Below, in pieces: positions 1-8,620 of a stretch of 38,629 nt of DNA. Every line of letters begins with the position of its first letter. Positions within the stretch are counted from its first letter, which is position 1. Source of the stretch: a virus; IMG/VR virus record IMGVR_UViG_3300042485_004068, positions 1 through 38,629 of that record; one strand, given 5' to 3'. Made by a program: the position numbers and the translations under genes. The notes beneath the pieces were generated by a model, which had not been told where the DNA came from, did no database searches, and saw only the letters and a program-made list of their open reading frames with translations.

Positions 1-3000
1 GCCTGCCCCTTCCGAACTTCGAAGACTCAACCTAGACACGCCTGGCGGTAGACCCGATGTTGTGGCTCCGGTAATTGGATACCTAAACATAGTTCCTAGC
101 CCGTGATCAACTTCCAGTTCACTGTTTGGTAATGGAGGATACGTGTAATTGGTCACATATATAATAAGACCATTGACTTCAGTTTCATAGAACCCCGATG
201 GTGCATAGCACTCTACAGATTGTGCAAGATCATAGTACAATGAAACTGGGGTTGGAACTTCTAACGGGTCTGAGCCCTCAGCTACCAGCGCAAAGTTGCC
301 GTGAGCACTAGACCCGCCGATAGATCTAATCTGTCCGCCGCCTATTGAGTAATAGGAAATATGGCAGTAGTAGGTAAACATACTTACACACTCTGCTAAT
401 CCGCCATTGTTTACAACAATACCGTAGCCTAGATCATTAATCTGTGTATAGTCGTTGCTCAACATTGATCTATTACCAGGCATCAACACTTCATAGACGT
501 TGGCATTTTCATTAACAAAATCTATAACAGCCTGTTGTATATCTGCTTTTTCTGCGACCAGTGTTGATCGTGCAGCAAGTAGTGTTGAAGAATATCCGAC
601 TAGACTAGGCAGTGTTTCGACAGTGGGCGCAATACCGGATGATACTGTAGTGGCCACATCTGATATCAATGTTTCGATAACGGATTGAATGGCAGCATCG
701 CTGACTGTGCCAGAAATTCTAGGAGTGGCAGTATATGATGTAGATGGTGGTAAATCTAAAATAACCTGCTTGGCCAAATACTTAGCATAGGTAATACCGG
801 CTACAGTTTGAGTCAATTGACCAATTGGAATTTGCAGTTGAATCAAATCCCCAACACCGTCGTAATATTTTAATCCGGCTTTTCTAGTTTCACTATTGCC
901 ACCATAGACAATATCGTAGACCAATGCTTCAACTATATATCCAATGTCTCTTGCAAATAGTGTTTGATCAAATACCAATGATGGATAAGTGGCTATCATG
1001 TAGCCTACAGTTTCGTCTTGAATGTATTCAATGTTGGCCTGCAATAATGTACTGGCATTTACTCTGTTAGTTGCCAACCCTACAGGATTTGTAAATGATA
1101 GAACTGGCGCAAATGTGCTTCCGTTCCTTACAATATTTGCAATAATAATTTTGCTAGTTTCGACAATTGATTGTGCAGCAGGTGCAGTTGTCAAATAACT
1201 AGATGCTTGATCGTGCGCTTCTTCTATAGCCTGTACAGTTAAGTCTAATTGATCTTCAATGACTACGTTGGCCGCAGCAAGTCTATAGGTTAATCCACTG
1301 CGTCTGGCATGATAGTTAGTACCGAACACAATGTCATAGCCAACACCATCTAAAATTAATCCAACATCTCTAAAACAAATTGCTTCGTTATACACAAACA
1401 GATCGTACGGCCAAGGAGTAGTTTCGTCAAGTACAAATGATGCAGTAGACCCCGCAGTGTTAAATGTAAAATCTCTAACGTAGTTAATTCTATAAACAGT
1501 ATCTTCAACAATAAACGATGCCGGTAATTGAGGCATACGTTTTAGTTCACCTACACGTAAAAACGTTGTGCTGTCTTTGGTAATGATTTTGAATTTTAAG
1601 TTTCCAGCGAAACCGTCAATGTATTGTCCGCCTGCAAATGTCTGTCTACCTGTACTCTTAGAGAATGATGCACATTCCTGAGCATATGGAGATTTAGCAA
1701 GGATTTGTCCTTCTGGGTCAAGTACCATGGCAAACCCGCCATGTCCCTGGAACGTAACTGCCTGTAGTCGAACAGCATCATTACACAACATAACGTCCAT
1801 TTGATCGTTGTCTTTAGGATAGTTGACACTTCCGGAATTATCAATTACATCTATGATAGCATTAATTAATGCACCAACAACTCCACCTGTGTTAGTGGCA
1901 CTACCGCCTGAAGTGTATACTCCTATTCCTACGCCATCAACGCTGCTAGTTAATGCAGCATCATTGTAAAGATAGAATGATGTTGGATCTATGACATCAA
2001 CATAATAGTCATTGCCATTAATTTCAGTCATACCTACAACATTACTTATTAAAATTTGATCCCCATCTACTAGGCCGTGAGCAGATGATGTAGTAATGGC
2101 TACAGGGTTGGTATTTGTAGCTCCTGAAATATTAAACGAAGTACCACCAGTTCCTACCTCTGCAATAAACGCACCATCTATAATTTGTGGATATGTAGAT
2201 TGGAATGTTTCTTGTATTCCTACGTTTCTAATTACTAGTTGTGCAAGAACTCCTAATCTACGAATTGCAGCAATTGTTTGTGATAATTGAGCACCGATTG
2301 CTATTAATCCACTGGCATTGCCGTAGTATTTTAATGCGGCGGAAATAGTTCGATTACTGCCCCCCCACTTTAAATCGAATACCATTGAATCAATAATGAG
2401 ACCTACATCTCGCTGACAAAGTTCTTCATTGTAGATAAAGTTTGGAGCAAATGGTGATATACCCTTAGCAGATTGATCAGCAATCCATCCAACTACTTCG
2501 GACTGAATAAATTGTCTGTTTAAAATTAATAGCTGTGCAGCGGCTCTATAGAATCCACGATTATTAACTAATGGATAAACTGGTTGTGAACTATCCTGCA
2601 GATAGTGATGGCCAAATAGTCTATCGGCAATAGTTATTTGGTCAGTGCCAATAACACCGACGGTTAAGTCTCTTCTAAAATATATAAACGCCCATGGACT
2701 AGAACTTAGTCCAGGCTTAGGTCTAATAATACAACGTCTGAACTCATCGCCAATAATTGATACGTTGTTAGGAATTCTTAAAGGTAAGTTTTCTTCGTAA
2801 ACACCGGTTTCTAATAATATACTGATTTGAATTTTCTTAGTAACATCACCATATGATATTACTTCGCCGATTTCAAATGTACCGAATTTCAAATCAACAT
2901 CAAATATTTCATTACCATCACTATCTAATGATCCGTTGTGAGATAAAATCTGTGCCAACGCCCCTGAGCTTTCTCCTCGCAGATATAGGCCTTCTCTAAT

Positions 3001-4425
3001 ATCTCTACTTCTAATGGCAAATGGTGTTGATGTAGTTACATCGCCCGTGAAGTCTGTTCGATATCCTTCGGTTTTAATAAGGAACCTTGGAAGGCTTACT
3101 TCGACCAACGGTAAGCTGGTAAATCCAGAACCTTGGTCAGTGATAGTAATACTTTGTACAACCCCTGAAACAACATCAGCAGTACCAAAAGCGCCAGCAC
3201 CACCACCGCCGGAAATTCTAACAGATACTAAGCCATAGCTATTGCCGCCACTAATTACCTGTACGTTATTGACTTTATAGGTTAAATCTAATGTAACTCC
3301 ATTACCAAAATCACTATCGTCGCTGCAAGAAATTGCAGTGCTTCCAGGAAGAGCAGTATATACGCCAGACGATAATTGTCTAACTGTCAGCACACCGCCT
3401 GCTTCTGTAATTGAAAGAATCTCGTATCTTGCAGGTTCAATGTTTGTACCTCCAAGAACAGTTAAGACATCACCGGGTTGATAGTTAACGCCTACAGAAT
3501 TAACAACAATACCGTCAACACTCATTAAAGGAATTCCCGCAAATCCTGAACCGCTTGCGGGTGCATTTTCAATATCTTCTAGAGTACACTCGCTAGCACC
3601 ATTATTATAGGTTAATGTTTTTTTGTAAGGACCAATTTCGTCTCTAGCTTCTAGTACTATTTCTTCTGCTCTTTTAAGTGCTGCTTCAATAGTTCTATAA
3701 GCATAGGCTAGTGCGCGACCCTGTAATGATGCGCTGACTCCTACTCGATCGTCTTCGCCGGATACTGCAACATACAAATTGACAGAACTACCAAATGCAG
3801 AATTATCAACATATCTCTTAGTTGCCGCAATTAATCCGTCGTATACTTCGTCATCGTCAGGTTCAGGATCACGTGATAGGATCAGTGGACCACTCATTGT
3901 TCCCCATGCGGGTGTTTTTAAATTGGTTCTAGGATCAACTGCATCAACACCTGCACGGGCAATTTTGCTGTCTGCATAACGCTTGTTAACTGCTTCGTGT
4001 TCAAATATAGGAGAAATAGGAGTGGCTGTTGTACCTAGATCTTTAATTCTAAATTGATCTCCACCTGATCTTGCACTTAGATCCCCACCTAATTGTGGAC
4101 TAGTATCACCTACTACTTCTGAAAACTGTGAACTAATTCTAATTTCGTTTTCATTGGTTGTAAAATCTAAAGAAATGCCAGAACCATTTACCAGCTGTTT
4201 AAAAACAACACCGGTTTCTGTATTGTTAACAGAGACAATGGCATTTTCTTGTCCGAGATAGCTGCTGGGAGTGTCGTCTAGATTCTTAAAGGTTAGCTTT
4301 TCGCCTAGACCTAATGAGCTGTAGAGCTCACGAAAGTTGTCGTTCACCTTTCGGAACGAGTCGCGAATACTGTCGCCTGTGCCGTCGTTGCCTACAACGC
4401 CGATATCAATAATTTTTCTTGCCAT
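1..4425 (-). CDS. Giant virion structural protein (tail-fibre/appendage type), C-terminus outside window
   Basis: The frame is open from the ATG at 4425 to the left edge, giving at least 1475 residues without a stop, and the end lies outside the window. The start MARKIIDIGVVGNDGTG, the segment QGHGGFAMVLDPEGQI, the segment FAGGQYIDGFAGNL and the region near IGGGQIRSIGGSSAHGN are hallmarks of very long structural proteins of T4-like cyanophages and pelagiphages, probably in tail fibres or baseplate appendages. Three degenerate RDVG modules start at residues 669, 1016 and 1156. A late-promoter octamer lies about 30 nt upstream with an AGGA ribosome site. The family assignment comes from remembered motifs; the exact virion position is not known. 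The many short open frames on the plus strand here are antisense shadows. Confidence 0.88.
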   Translation of the reverse strand, partial: MARKIIDIGVVGNDGTGDSIRDSFRKVNDNFRELYSSLGLGEKLTFKNLDDTPSSYLGQENAIVSVNNTETGVVFKQLVNGSGISLDFTTNENEIRISSQFSEVVGDTSPQLGGDLSARSGGDQFRIKDLGTTATPISPIFEHEAVNKRYADSKIARAGVDAVDPRTNLKTPAWGTMSGPLILSRDPEPDDDEVYDGLIAATKRYVDNSAFGSSVNLYVAVSGEDDRVGVSASLQGRALAYAYRTIEAALKRAEEIVLEARDEIGPYKKTLTYNNGASECTLEDIENAPASGSGFAGIPLMSVDGIVVNSVGVNYQPGDVLTVLGGTNIEPARYEILSITEAGGVLTVRQLSSGVYTALPGSTAISCSDDSDFGNGVTLDLTYKVNNVQVISGGNSYGLVSVRISGGGGAGAFGTADVVSGVVQSITITDQGSGFTSLPLVEVSLPRFLIKTEGYRTDFTGDVTTSTPFAIRSRDIREGLYLRGESSGALAQILSHNGSLDSDGNEIFDVDLKFGTFEIGEVISYGDVTKKIQISILLETGVYEENLPLRIPNNVSIIGDEFRRCIIRPKPGLSSSPWAFIYFRRDLTVGVIGTDQITIADRLFGHHYLQDSSQPVYPLVNNRGFYRAAAQLLILNRQFIQSEVVGWIADQSAKGISPFAPNFIYNEELCQRDVGLIIDSMVFDLKWGGSNRTISAALKYYGNASGLIAIGAQLSQTIAAIRRLGVLAQLVIRNVGIQETFQSTYPQIIDGAFIAEVGTGGTSFNISGATNTNPVAITTSSAHGLVDGDQILISNVVGMTEINGNDYYVDVIDPTSFYLYNDAALTSSVDGVGIGVYTSGGSATNTGGVVGALINAIIDVIDNSGSVNYPKDNDQMDVMLCNDAVRLQAVTFQGHGGFAMVLDPEGQILAKSPYAQECASFSKSTGRQTFAGGQYIDGFAGNLKFKIITKDSTTFLRVGELKRMPQLPASFIVEDTVYRINYVRDFTFNTAGSTASFVLDETTPWPYDLFVYNEAICFRDVGLILDGVGYDIVFGTNYHARRSGLTYRLAAANVVIEDQLDLTVQAIEEAHDQASSYLTTAPAAQSIVETSKIIIANIVRNGSTFAPVLSFTNPVGLATNRVNASTLLQANIEYIQDETVGYMIATYPSLVFDQTLFARDIGYIVEALVYDIVYGGNSETRKAGLKYYDGVGDLIQLQIPIGQLTQTVAGITYAKYLAKQVILDLPPSTSYTATPRISGTVSDAAIQSVIETLISDVATTVSSGIAPTVETLPSLVGYSSTLLAARSTLVAEKADIQQAVIDFVNENANVYEVLMPGNRSMLSNDYTQINDLGYGIVVNNGGLAECVSMFTYYCHISYYSIGGGQIRSIGGSSAHGNFALVAEGSDPLEVPTPVSLYYDLAQSVECYAPSGFYETEVNGLIIYVTNYTYPPLPNSELEVDHGLGTMFRYPITGATTSGLPPGVSRLSLRSSEGAG
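838..2421 (-). repeat. Three degenerate RDVG modules inside the giant structural protein
   Basis: In the minus-strand protein the pattern [CF]xRD[VI]Gx[IL]x(D/E)xxxxDxxxG recurs. It begins LCQRDVGLIIDSMVFDL (residue 669), ICFRDVGLILDGVGYDI (1016) and LFARDIGYIVEALVYDI (1156), each followed by a Leu/Tyr-rich stretch. The spacing is uneven (347 and 140 residues). The copies are protein-level repeats; the DNA is not obviously repeated. The module is common in marine T4-like structural proteins. Confidence 0.75.
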
Positions 4426-4455
4426 GGTCGATCCTAAGATTTATGGTTGCTCTAC

Positions 4456-4462
4456 TATTTAG
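4456..4462 (-). promoter_or_regulatory. Late-promoter-like CTAAATA for the giant structural gene
   Basis: CTAAATA reads toward the gene starting at 4425 and lies 30 nt before the ATG. An AGGA ribosome site stands between them, so this is a conventional leadered late transcript. Confidence 0.5.
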
Positions 4463-4483
4463 CCCAAAGTTTTATAAGCCGAA

Positions 4484-4491
4484 TGTAAATA
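4484..4491 (+). promoter_or_regulatory. Late-promoter-like TGTAAATA, 4 nt before ATG
   Basis: The octamer TGTAAATA is followed by CAAC and the ATG at 4496, with no Shine-Dalgarno sequence. If used as a T4-type late promoter the mRNA would begin at or next to the start codon. Confidence 0.45.
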
Positions 4492-4495
4492 CAAC

Positions 4496-4783
4496 ATGTT
4501 CTTAAAAAAAGAAACTCAACAAAGTCAATATGTTAGAATCAGTAAGCTGGGTATTGAACACAAATACACTAGAAGAAAAACAATTGCTGTCTTTCGTTGC
4601 GATAATTGTGATAGTGAGTTTAATCGTGATTTGAAAAATATGGATCACAGAAGATTAAACAACAACTACTTCCATGTATGTTCAAAGTGCGATGCTAAAA
4701 AGTTTGCACAGCGTAAAGGAGTTGAGCGCAAACAGATATGGAATATGCCAGCTAGTACCGAACTGCCCGTAGGCAAATACTAA
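4496..4783 (+). CDS. Small zinc-ribbon protein (phage hypothetical)
   Basis: This 95-residue basic protein has two CxxC knuckles, C35/C38 in RCDNCDSEF and C62/C65 in VCSKCDAKKF. They are spaced as in a treble-clef or zinc-ribbon fold and followed by a Lys/Arg-rich tail. Such proteins occur in T4-like phages and may bind nucleic acid, but no specific function can be named. It stands alone on the plus strand between two minus-strand units. Its stop shares the four bases CTAA with the stop of the convergent IscA gene. The late-promoter octamer sits 4 nt before the ATG. Confidence 0.75.
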   Translation: MFLKKETQQSQYVRISKLGIEHKYTRRKTIAVFRCDNCDSEFNRDLKNMDHRRLNNNYFHVCSKCDAKKFAQRKGVERKQIWNMPASTELPVGKY

Positions 4784-5103
4784 ACTCTAAAACTTTCACC
4801 GCATCCGCAACGATCTCGTTCGTTGGGATTTTGAAAATCAAATCCTTCGTTGAGTCCGTTTTTAACCCAATCCATAGTTAGGCCCTGTAGATAGACACTG
4901 TCCTTGACATTTACTTTAATAACAAAATCCGGATAGGTAATATTGTTATCGTAAGGATCAAATTTATCTTCTCTCAAATATTCCAGCACGTAGGCAAGAC
5001 CACTACATCCTGTGGTTTTTACACCTATTCGAATGCCCTTACATGCTTTTTTATGTAATAATTCTTTGACCTTTGCAGCCGCTCGATCAGTTAGTGTAAT
5101 CAT
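4780..5103 (-). CDS. iscA: A-type iron-sulfur carrier protein (IscA/ErpA family)
   Basis: This 107-residue protein matches the A-type carrier family, which accepts Fe-S clusters from the scaffold and delivers them to target enzymes. The three conserved cysteines are present: C33 in TTGCSGLAY, and C99 and C101 in the C-terminal RCGCGESF. The length is normal. The start overlaps the end of iscU by 17 nt, so the two are probably translationally coupled in the SOD, small membrane protein, IscU, IscA operon. IscA and ErpA cannot be separated by eye. Confidence 0.93.
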   Translation of the reverse strand: MITLTDRAAAKVKELLHKKACKGIRIGVKTTGCSGLAYVLEYLREDKFDPYDNNITYPDFVIKVNVKDSVYLQGLTMDWVKNGLNEGFDFQNPNERDRCGCGESFRV

Positions 5104-5476
5104 GCTTGCTCTTGTAATCGGCTACTGCGGCTTTGATAGCATCCTCGGCCAATATACTACAGTGTATTTTAACCGGAGGTAAAGCTAATTCTTCTGCAAT
5201 CTCGCTATTACGAATATTACTAGCAGCATCGACGTGCATTCCTTTAACCATCTCAGTGACAAGACTTGAGCTGGCGATTGCTGAACCGCATCCATATGTC
5301 TTGAAACGAGCATCTCTAATAATACCATTTTCATCTACCTTTATCTGCAATTTCATAACATCGCCACAAGCAGGGGCACCGACCATGCCAGTACCGATAT
5401 CAGTATCACTCTTATCAAAAGATCCGACATTCCTGGGATTTTCATAATGGTCGATTACTTTTTCTGAATAGGCCAT
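5087..5476 (-). CDS. iscU: Iron-sulfur cluster scaffold protein IscU
   Basis: This 129-residue protein is a full-length IscU, the scaffold on which [2Fe-2S] and [4Fe-4S] clusters are built with a cysteine desulfurase. The ligands are present: C37 with D39 in APACGDVM, C63 in YGCGSAIASSS, and H105/C106 in KIHCSILAEDA. Residues 99-103 are LPPVK, the HscA-binding motif of ISC-type IscU, so it should work with a host IscS/HscA system. No desulfurase gene is in the window. It is preceded by an AAGG site overlapping the end of the small membrane gene and overlaps iscA downstream. Confidence 0.95.
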   Translation of the reverse strand: MAYSEKVIDHYENPRNVGSFDKSDTDIGTGMVGAPACGDVMKLQIKVDENGIIRDARFKTYGCGSAIASSSLVTEMVKGMHVDAASNIRNSEIAEELALPPVKIHCSILAEDAIKAAVADYKSKHDYTN

Positions 5477-5478
5477 CC

Positions 5479-5595
5479 TTAACCCTTTTTAAACAGACTT
5501 AAAATCTTAGCCTGAATTGTTTTGGCAAAGTCGGGCTGAGGGAAATTCCAACCAATAAATGCACCTAGTGCTAACCAAAATAATGTTTCTAACAT
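5479..5595 (-). CDS. 38-residue single-span membrane protein
   Basis: A short gene lies between SOD and iscU. The protein begins MLETLFWLALGAFIGWNFPQ and ends with a lysine-containing amphipathic tail. Residues 4-18 are hydrophobic with one GxxxG-like turn, enough for a single membrane span. The start is supported by GGAG seven bases upstream, inside the last codons of SOD. The stop TAA merges with the AAGG ribosome site of iscU, so it is a coupled operon member. I recall similar tiny W-N-x-P membrane proteins in marine phages but cannot name a function. Confidence 0.7.
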   Translation of the reverse strand: MLETLFWLALGAFIGWNFPQPDFAKTIQAKILSLFKKG

Positions 5596-5596
5596 A

Positions 5597-6157
5597 TCAT
5601 TCTCCTATTAAGCGGTCGTTAACGACAGACCAGTCGATAATACGCCAAACATTATTTAGATATTTGGCTTTATTCTGTTGGTAGTCTAATGCCCAAGCGT
5701 GTTCCCACCAATCAATAAGCAGGGCAATCTTCATGCCTTTACGATATTCGTGATTGGGGATAGTATGCAGTTTGCCCGCAGTATCCATATAGACCCAACC
5801 AGATCCTTGAATAGCCATAGCTTCTTTTTCTACAGCTTCTTTAAACTTGTCAAAGCTGCCGTAAACACTATCGATTAATTCACCTGCTGCTTCTGCAGGC
5901 TTGTTAGCAGCTCTAGGAGGAGTTAGGTTTCCAAAGAACAAATTATGTAGCATTGCACCACCATAATTAAATTTGGAATCACCTTCGCCTGCATTGTACC
6001 TTTCAAAATACTTGGCAGCTAGCCCAGAGTAATGATAGTCAAGCGTATCTTTGCTCATTACAGGATCAAGTTCTTCTTTGCCAAAACTTAACTTGTTTTG
6101 AACAATTTCTCTAGTATCTGTATCTTCGTGTAAGTATTTGATGAAATGTAGCGCCAT
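5597..6157 (-). CDS. Iron/manganese superoxide dismutase
   Basis: This 186-residue protein belongs to the Fe/Mn SOD family, converting superoxide to O2 and H2O2. The metal ligands are H42 (TLDYHY), H71 (AMLHNLFF), D149 and H153 (DWWEHAWALDY); the substrate-gateway Tyr is Y50. GSGWVYM and the C-terminal W...YLNNVWRIIDW are typical. H42 and H71 are only 29 residues apart, against 47 in E. coli SodB, so the helical hairpin is about 18 residues shorter. The second-sphere Gln of Fe-SODs (four before the second His) is G67, and H136 lies near the Mn-type Gln position. The metal preference is open. First gene of the Fe-S operon, with a late promoter 4 nt upstream. Confidence 0.92.
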   Translation of the reverse strand: MALHFIKYLHEDTDTREIVQNKLSFGKEELDPVMSKDTLDYHYSGLAAKYFERYNAGEGDSKFNYGGAMLHNLFFGNLTPPRAANKPAEAAGELIDSVYGSFDKFKEAVEKEAMAIQGSGWVYMDTAGKLHTIPNHEYRKGMKIALLIDWWEHAWALDYQQNKAKYLNNVWRIIDWSVVNDRLIGE

Positions 6158-6161
6158 GCTG

Positions 6162-6169
6162 TATTTAGT
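6162..6169 (-). promoter_or_regulatory. Late-promoter-like ACTAAATA, 4 nt before SOD start
   Basis: ACTAAATA is followed by CAGC and the ATG of SOD, with no ribosome site. It lies back-to-back, one base away, with the plus-strand octamer at 6171. Confidence 0.45.
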
Positions 6170-6170
6170 G

Positions 6171-6178
6171 TATAAATA
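6171..6178 (+). promoter_or_regulatory. Consensus late promoter TATAAATA with leader and SD
   Basis: This is a perfect T4-type late octamer, followed by AAGGAG at 6185-6190 and the ATG at 6199. It is the conventional leadered counterpart of the leaderless sites in this window. Confidence 0.65.
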
Positions 6179-6198
6179 ACCTACAAGGAGATTTTAAT

Positions 6199-6471
6199 AT
6201 GATCGGTTTATTAAAGAAACTATTTGGTTCTAAGCCAGCAGAACAAACTGCGGAAGTTCCATATAAAGTAGAGGCAGCACCAGTGGTTGAGGCAGTGGTG
6301 GTTGTTCCGGAGGCTGTCGTGCCCGCAGCAGTAGTTGCAGCACCAACGGTAGAGCCACAGAAAAAGGCTGCTCCTGCAAAGAAAGCAGCCCCAAAGAAGC
6401 AACAGTTCGCTAAAAAGCCTGCAACAGCTAAAAAGCCACCTGCTCCTAAAAAACCAAAATCACAAGCCTAA
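6199..6471 (+). CDS. Lys/Ala/Pro-rich basic protein with histone H1-like tail
   Basis: The 90-residue protein has an N-terminal MIGLLKKLFGSKP segment, a Val/Ala/Pro/Glu-rich middle, and a tail from about residue 55 of repeated AAPAKK and AKKP units resembling histone H1 or Hc1 tails. The tail would be disordered and strongly positive, suiting DNA or RNA binding or packaging. The function is inferred from composition only. A consensus late promoter and AAGGAG site give high confidence in the start. The stop overlaps the convergent uvsE end by 12 nt. Confidence 0.75.
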   Translation: MIGLLKKLFGSKPAEQTAEVPYKVEAAPVVEAVVVVPEAVVPAAVVAAPTVEPQKKAAPAKKAAPKKQQFAKKPATAKKPPAPKKPKSQA

Positions 6472-7485
6472 TTTTTTAGCTTGTTCATAAAGTGCAAAGC
6501 TGGCCAAGTTCTTGGCCTTGCTTTCGCACATGATATCAAATTGGTCTCTGAATCTCAGTGCCCATTCATTCGCTGCTGTATTCCAGTAGAAGTTTGAGTG
6601 TGCTCTGAGTTTTTGTTTTTTGTGTCCGGATTCGATTAGCGCATCAAGGGCGGGAAGGGTGTCTGTGGCATGGCCAATAACAACGTCTTCCCGTGAAACA
6701 CTATAATGTATAACAGGCCTAACACCACGCCAGCTATCAATAATCCTTTTAACACGGTCATCATTCGGGTCAATATATTCTCCTGAGTTAATCCAATGGT
6801 GATGAATATCTAGTACTAGGGCACAATCATTCACTAGTTCGATGCTAGAATCGATGCCCCAAGTCATTTCATCGTTTTCGATAGTAATACAATTTCGAGC
6901 TTCGGGTGAAAGCCTAGTTAACGCTCTGCGAATACCTTCGGGTCCTTGCTTGCCTGAAATGTGTACGTTAATTTTAAAATCTTGAAATGTTCGACCGTAG
7001 CCCATCCAGCGAGCCATATCGGTATGATATTCAAATTCTTCAATCGATCGTTCTACAATACCTTCGTTAATAGATGCAAGCACAGTGAACTGACCAGGAT
7101 GCATAGACAACCGAACACGCCTCTTGCGAGCCAAATCTCCCACGGCTCCAAATGCTCTTTCGCAATAGGCTCGTACATCGGCACGCCGCCAAAACCCGCA
7201 CCAATCCTGCTGAGTATATACAGGTAGTATATCGCTACTGAGTCGTACCATTCTAAGATCTTCATGTTGTTCTCCAACTAATTCTACCAGCTTGCGAGTA
7301 GATTCTATGTTGCCTACCATTAGGTCCCATAGTTTTTGTTCTGCAACCTGTTTAGTTTGTCTATTTAACCAAGCCACGGTAGTGCTACCAGTGTTATACT
7401 GTTTGCAATTGTCAGCCTGTTTGATACCATCGATTTGACTGGGACCATCGATCCACTTACAGGCAAAGCCGATACGTTTAGTCAT
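6460..7485 (-). CDS. uvsE: UV damage endonuclease UvsE/UVDE
   Basis: This 341-residue protein of the UVDE TIM-barrel family nicks DNA 5' of UV photoproducts. It starts MTKRIGFACKW and shows RLSSDILP, RLSMHPGQFTVLAS, NVHISGKQG, TIENDE and LDIHHHW, supplying the conserved His/Glu/Asp metal ligands. The length is that of the family. The start overlaps the stop of the upstream gene by 8 nt, so it is translated with it, probably from the sigma70 promoter at 7796-7824. This would be phage-borne photoproduct repair, fitting a sunlit aquatic habitat. Confidence 0.95.
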   Translation of the reverse strand: MTKRIGFACKWIDGPSQIDGIKQADNCKQYNTGSTTVAWLNRQTKQVAEQKLWDLMVGNIESTRKLVELVGEQHEDLRMVRLSSDILPVYTQQDWCGFWRRADVRAYCERAFGAVGDLARKRRVRLSMHPGQFTVLASINEGIVERSIEEFEYHTDMARWMGYGRTFQDFKINVHISGKQGPEGIRRALTRLSPEARNCITIENDEMTWGIDSSIELVNDCALVLDIHHHWINSGEYIDPNDDRVKRIIDSWRGVRPVIHYSVSREDVVIGHATDTLPALDALIESGHKKQKLRAHSNFYWNTAANEWALRFRDQFDIMCESKAKNLASFALYEQAKKLGL

Positions 7486-7789
7486 TTTTTACTTTCGCTG
7501 AAATTACATTGGCGATACGAAAGGAACGCCATTCCTTTTTGTCCAAGCACCAAACGCTCATCACATCTGGGTTTTGTTTCTTTTCTTTCTTTACTATAGG
7601 AAAGTCAATGGGATTATCTGTATTAGTAAAGTGTTGAAAATTTGGAGCAGGGATAGGATCAGGAATAAACTCTGCTTTGAGTGTACAAGGCATTGATCTA
7701 ACCTCACCATTCACTTTGGTAAATTCTACAATACACTCGTTTTCAAGAAGCAGAGTGCGCAGGGCTTCGGCAGTAATAGTATTTGTCAT
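7478..7789 (-). CDS. Small SH3-like phage protein (DUF2693-like), function unknown
   Basis: The 103-residue protein starts MTNTITAEALRTLLLENECI and contains KVNGEVRSMPCTLKAEFIP and VWCLDKKEWRSFRIANVIS. The pattern recalls the SH3-barrel-like DUF2693 proteins of T4-type phages; this is recalled, not searched. I chose the ATG at 7789 because a sigma70 -10 box ends 6 nt upstream; an in-frame ATG at 7807, directly after the upstream stop, is the alternative. It overlaps uvsE by 8 nt. Confidence 0.7.
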   Translation of the reverse strand: MTNTITAEALRTLLLENECIVEFTKVNGEVRSMPCTLKAEFIPDPIPAPNFQHFTNTDNPIDFPIVKKEKKQNPDVMSVWCLDKKEWRSFRIANVISAKVKND

Positions 7790-7795
7790 ACTACT

Positions 7796-7824
7796 AGTAT
7801 AACACATTCATCGCCAGTTGTCAA
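7796..7824 (-). promoter_or_regulatory. Sigma70 promoter, TTGACA-17-TATACT
   Basis: TTGACA (7819-7824) and TATACT (7796-7801) on the minus strand are separated by exactly 17 bp. The promoter lies at the end of the glycosyltransferase gene and drives the small SH3-like gene and uvsE. The -10 box ends 6 nt before the ATG at 7789, so that mRNA may be leaderless. Confidence 0.7.
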
Positions 7825-8620
7825 CAATAAATTGATCCATAACTTCGTCTGGCTTAGGATCTCCGTGGAATACACAAACAGCGCACTCGGGATGAACTTT
7901 TGGACTGCGAACATCTTTAAAATATCTTTTACCATTCGCATAGACTAATTCATTTCGATCCCTAATTTCCCATTTATAACTCATTATCCATTTCTCTGGC
8001 CAAAATGTTATTCTACTTTTGGCCACTTGCCAAATCCAATCTTGATCCCCGTGCAGTTTTTGAGCTTGTTTGGGATTGGTTTTAAACGAAGTGAATATGT
8101 CTGTGTGCAGTCCAGCTGGCCAACTCATGGCAGAACTATTAAGAATGTTCCATTGTGGATTGAATTTTCTATTAAAATCTTTGATTCCTAGAAACTCTTG
8201 ATTGCGACCTATCACTAGCTTGTCTATGTTATGATGTATGACAATATCGAGATCAAAGTATAAAATTCTGCCTTTTAGATTTAAGCCGGGATCAAACATA
8301 TGAACTTTATGCCACCAACCCTTGGCATATCCTTCGTTGAGTCTAACGATACTGTGAACACCTTCTATAGGATGTTGATCATCAGTTAGACAATAAAATT
8401 CATAGGGGACTGTTAGATGCCTAGCAACCATATTGCGCAGTCGCTCTACATATTCTCGTCCATATCGTGTGCCGAATCGAACACATAATACAGAAATTGT
8501 TTCAGTATGAACTTGCACAGGAGTAATTATTGTCTCTTCTACACAAGTTTCTGTAGAAGGAGCGCCAAATTTTTTATAGTGTCGCCACTGTTCTTTAGTG
8601 AGATTTTCTCTTGACCACAT
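7808..8620 (-). CDS. GT8-like (GT-A fold) glycosyltransferase
   Basis: The protein has 270 residues. After a roughly 40-residue N-terminal extension, [18 protein letters not shown] begins a GT-A domain. The DxD metal site is D123/D125 in [11 protein letters not shown], and HGDQDWIW (190-197) matches the acceptor-side motif of GT8-type enzymes. It likely transfers a sugar from a nucleotide sugar, perhaps to LPS or a virion glycan. The start overlaps kdsA by 26 nt, so it belongs to the QueD, membrane protein, KdsA, GT operon. The acceptor is not predictable. Confidence 0.8.
   Translation of the reverse strand: MWSRENLTKEQWRHYKKFGAPSTETCVEETIITPVQVHTETISVLCVRFGTRYGREYVERLRNMVARHLTVPYEFYCLTDDQHPIEGVHSIVRLNEGYAKGWWHKVHMFDPGLNLKGRILYFDLDIVIHHNIDKLVIGRNQEFLGIKDFNRKFNPQWNILNSSAMSWPAGLHTDIFTSFKTNPKQAQKLHGDQDWIWQVAKSRITFWPEKWIMSYKWEIRDRNELVYANGKRYFKDVRSPKVHPECAVCVFHGDPKPDEVMDQFIVDNWR

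Noticed and set aside
500-4000. Several plus-strand open frames of 62-74 codons across 500-3979
   Set aside because: They lie antisense to the continuous minus-strand structural frame, have no ribosome sites and have low-complexity composition expected of shadows.
6220-6402. Minus-strand Cys/Trp-rich 60-codon frame
   Set aside because: It is the reverse shadow of the Lys/Ala-rich gene at 6199, whose promoter and ribosome site are clear.
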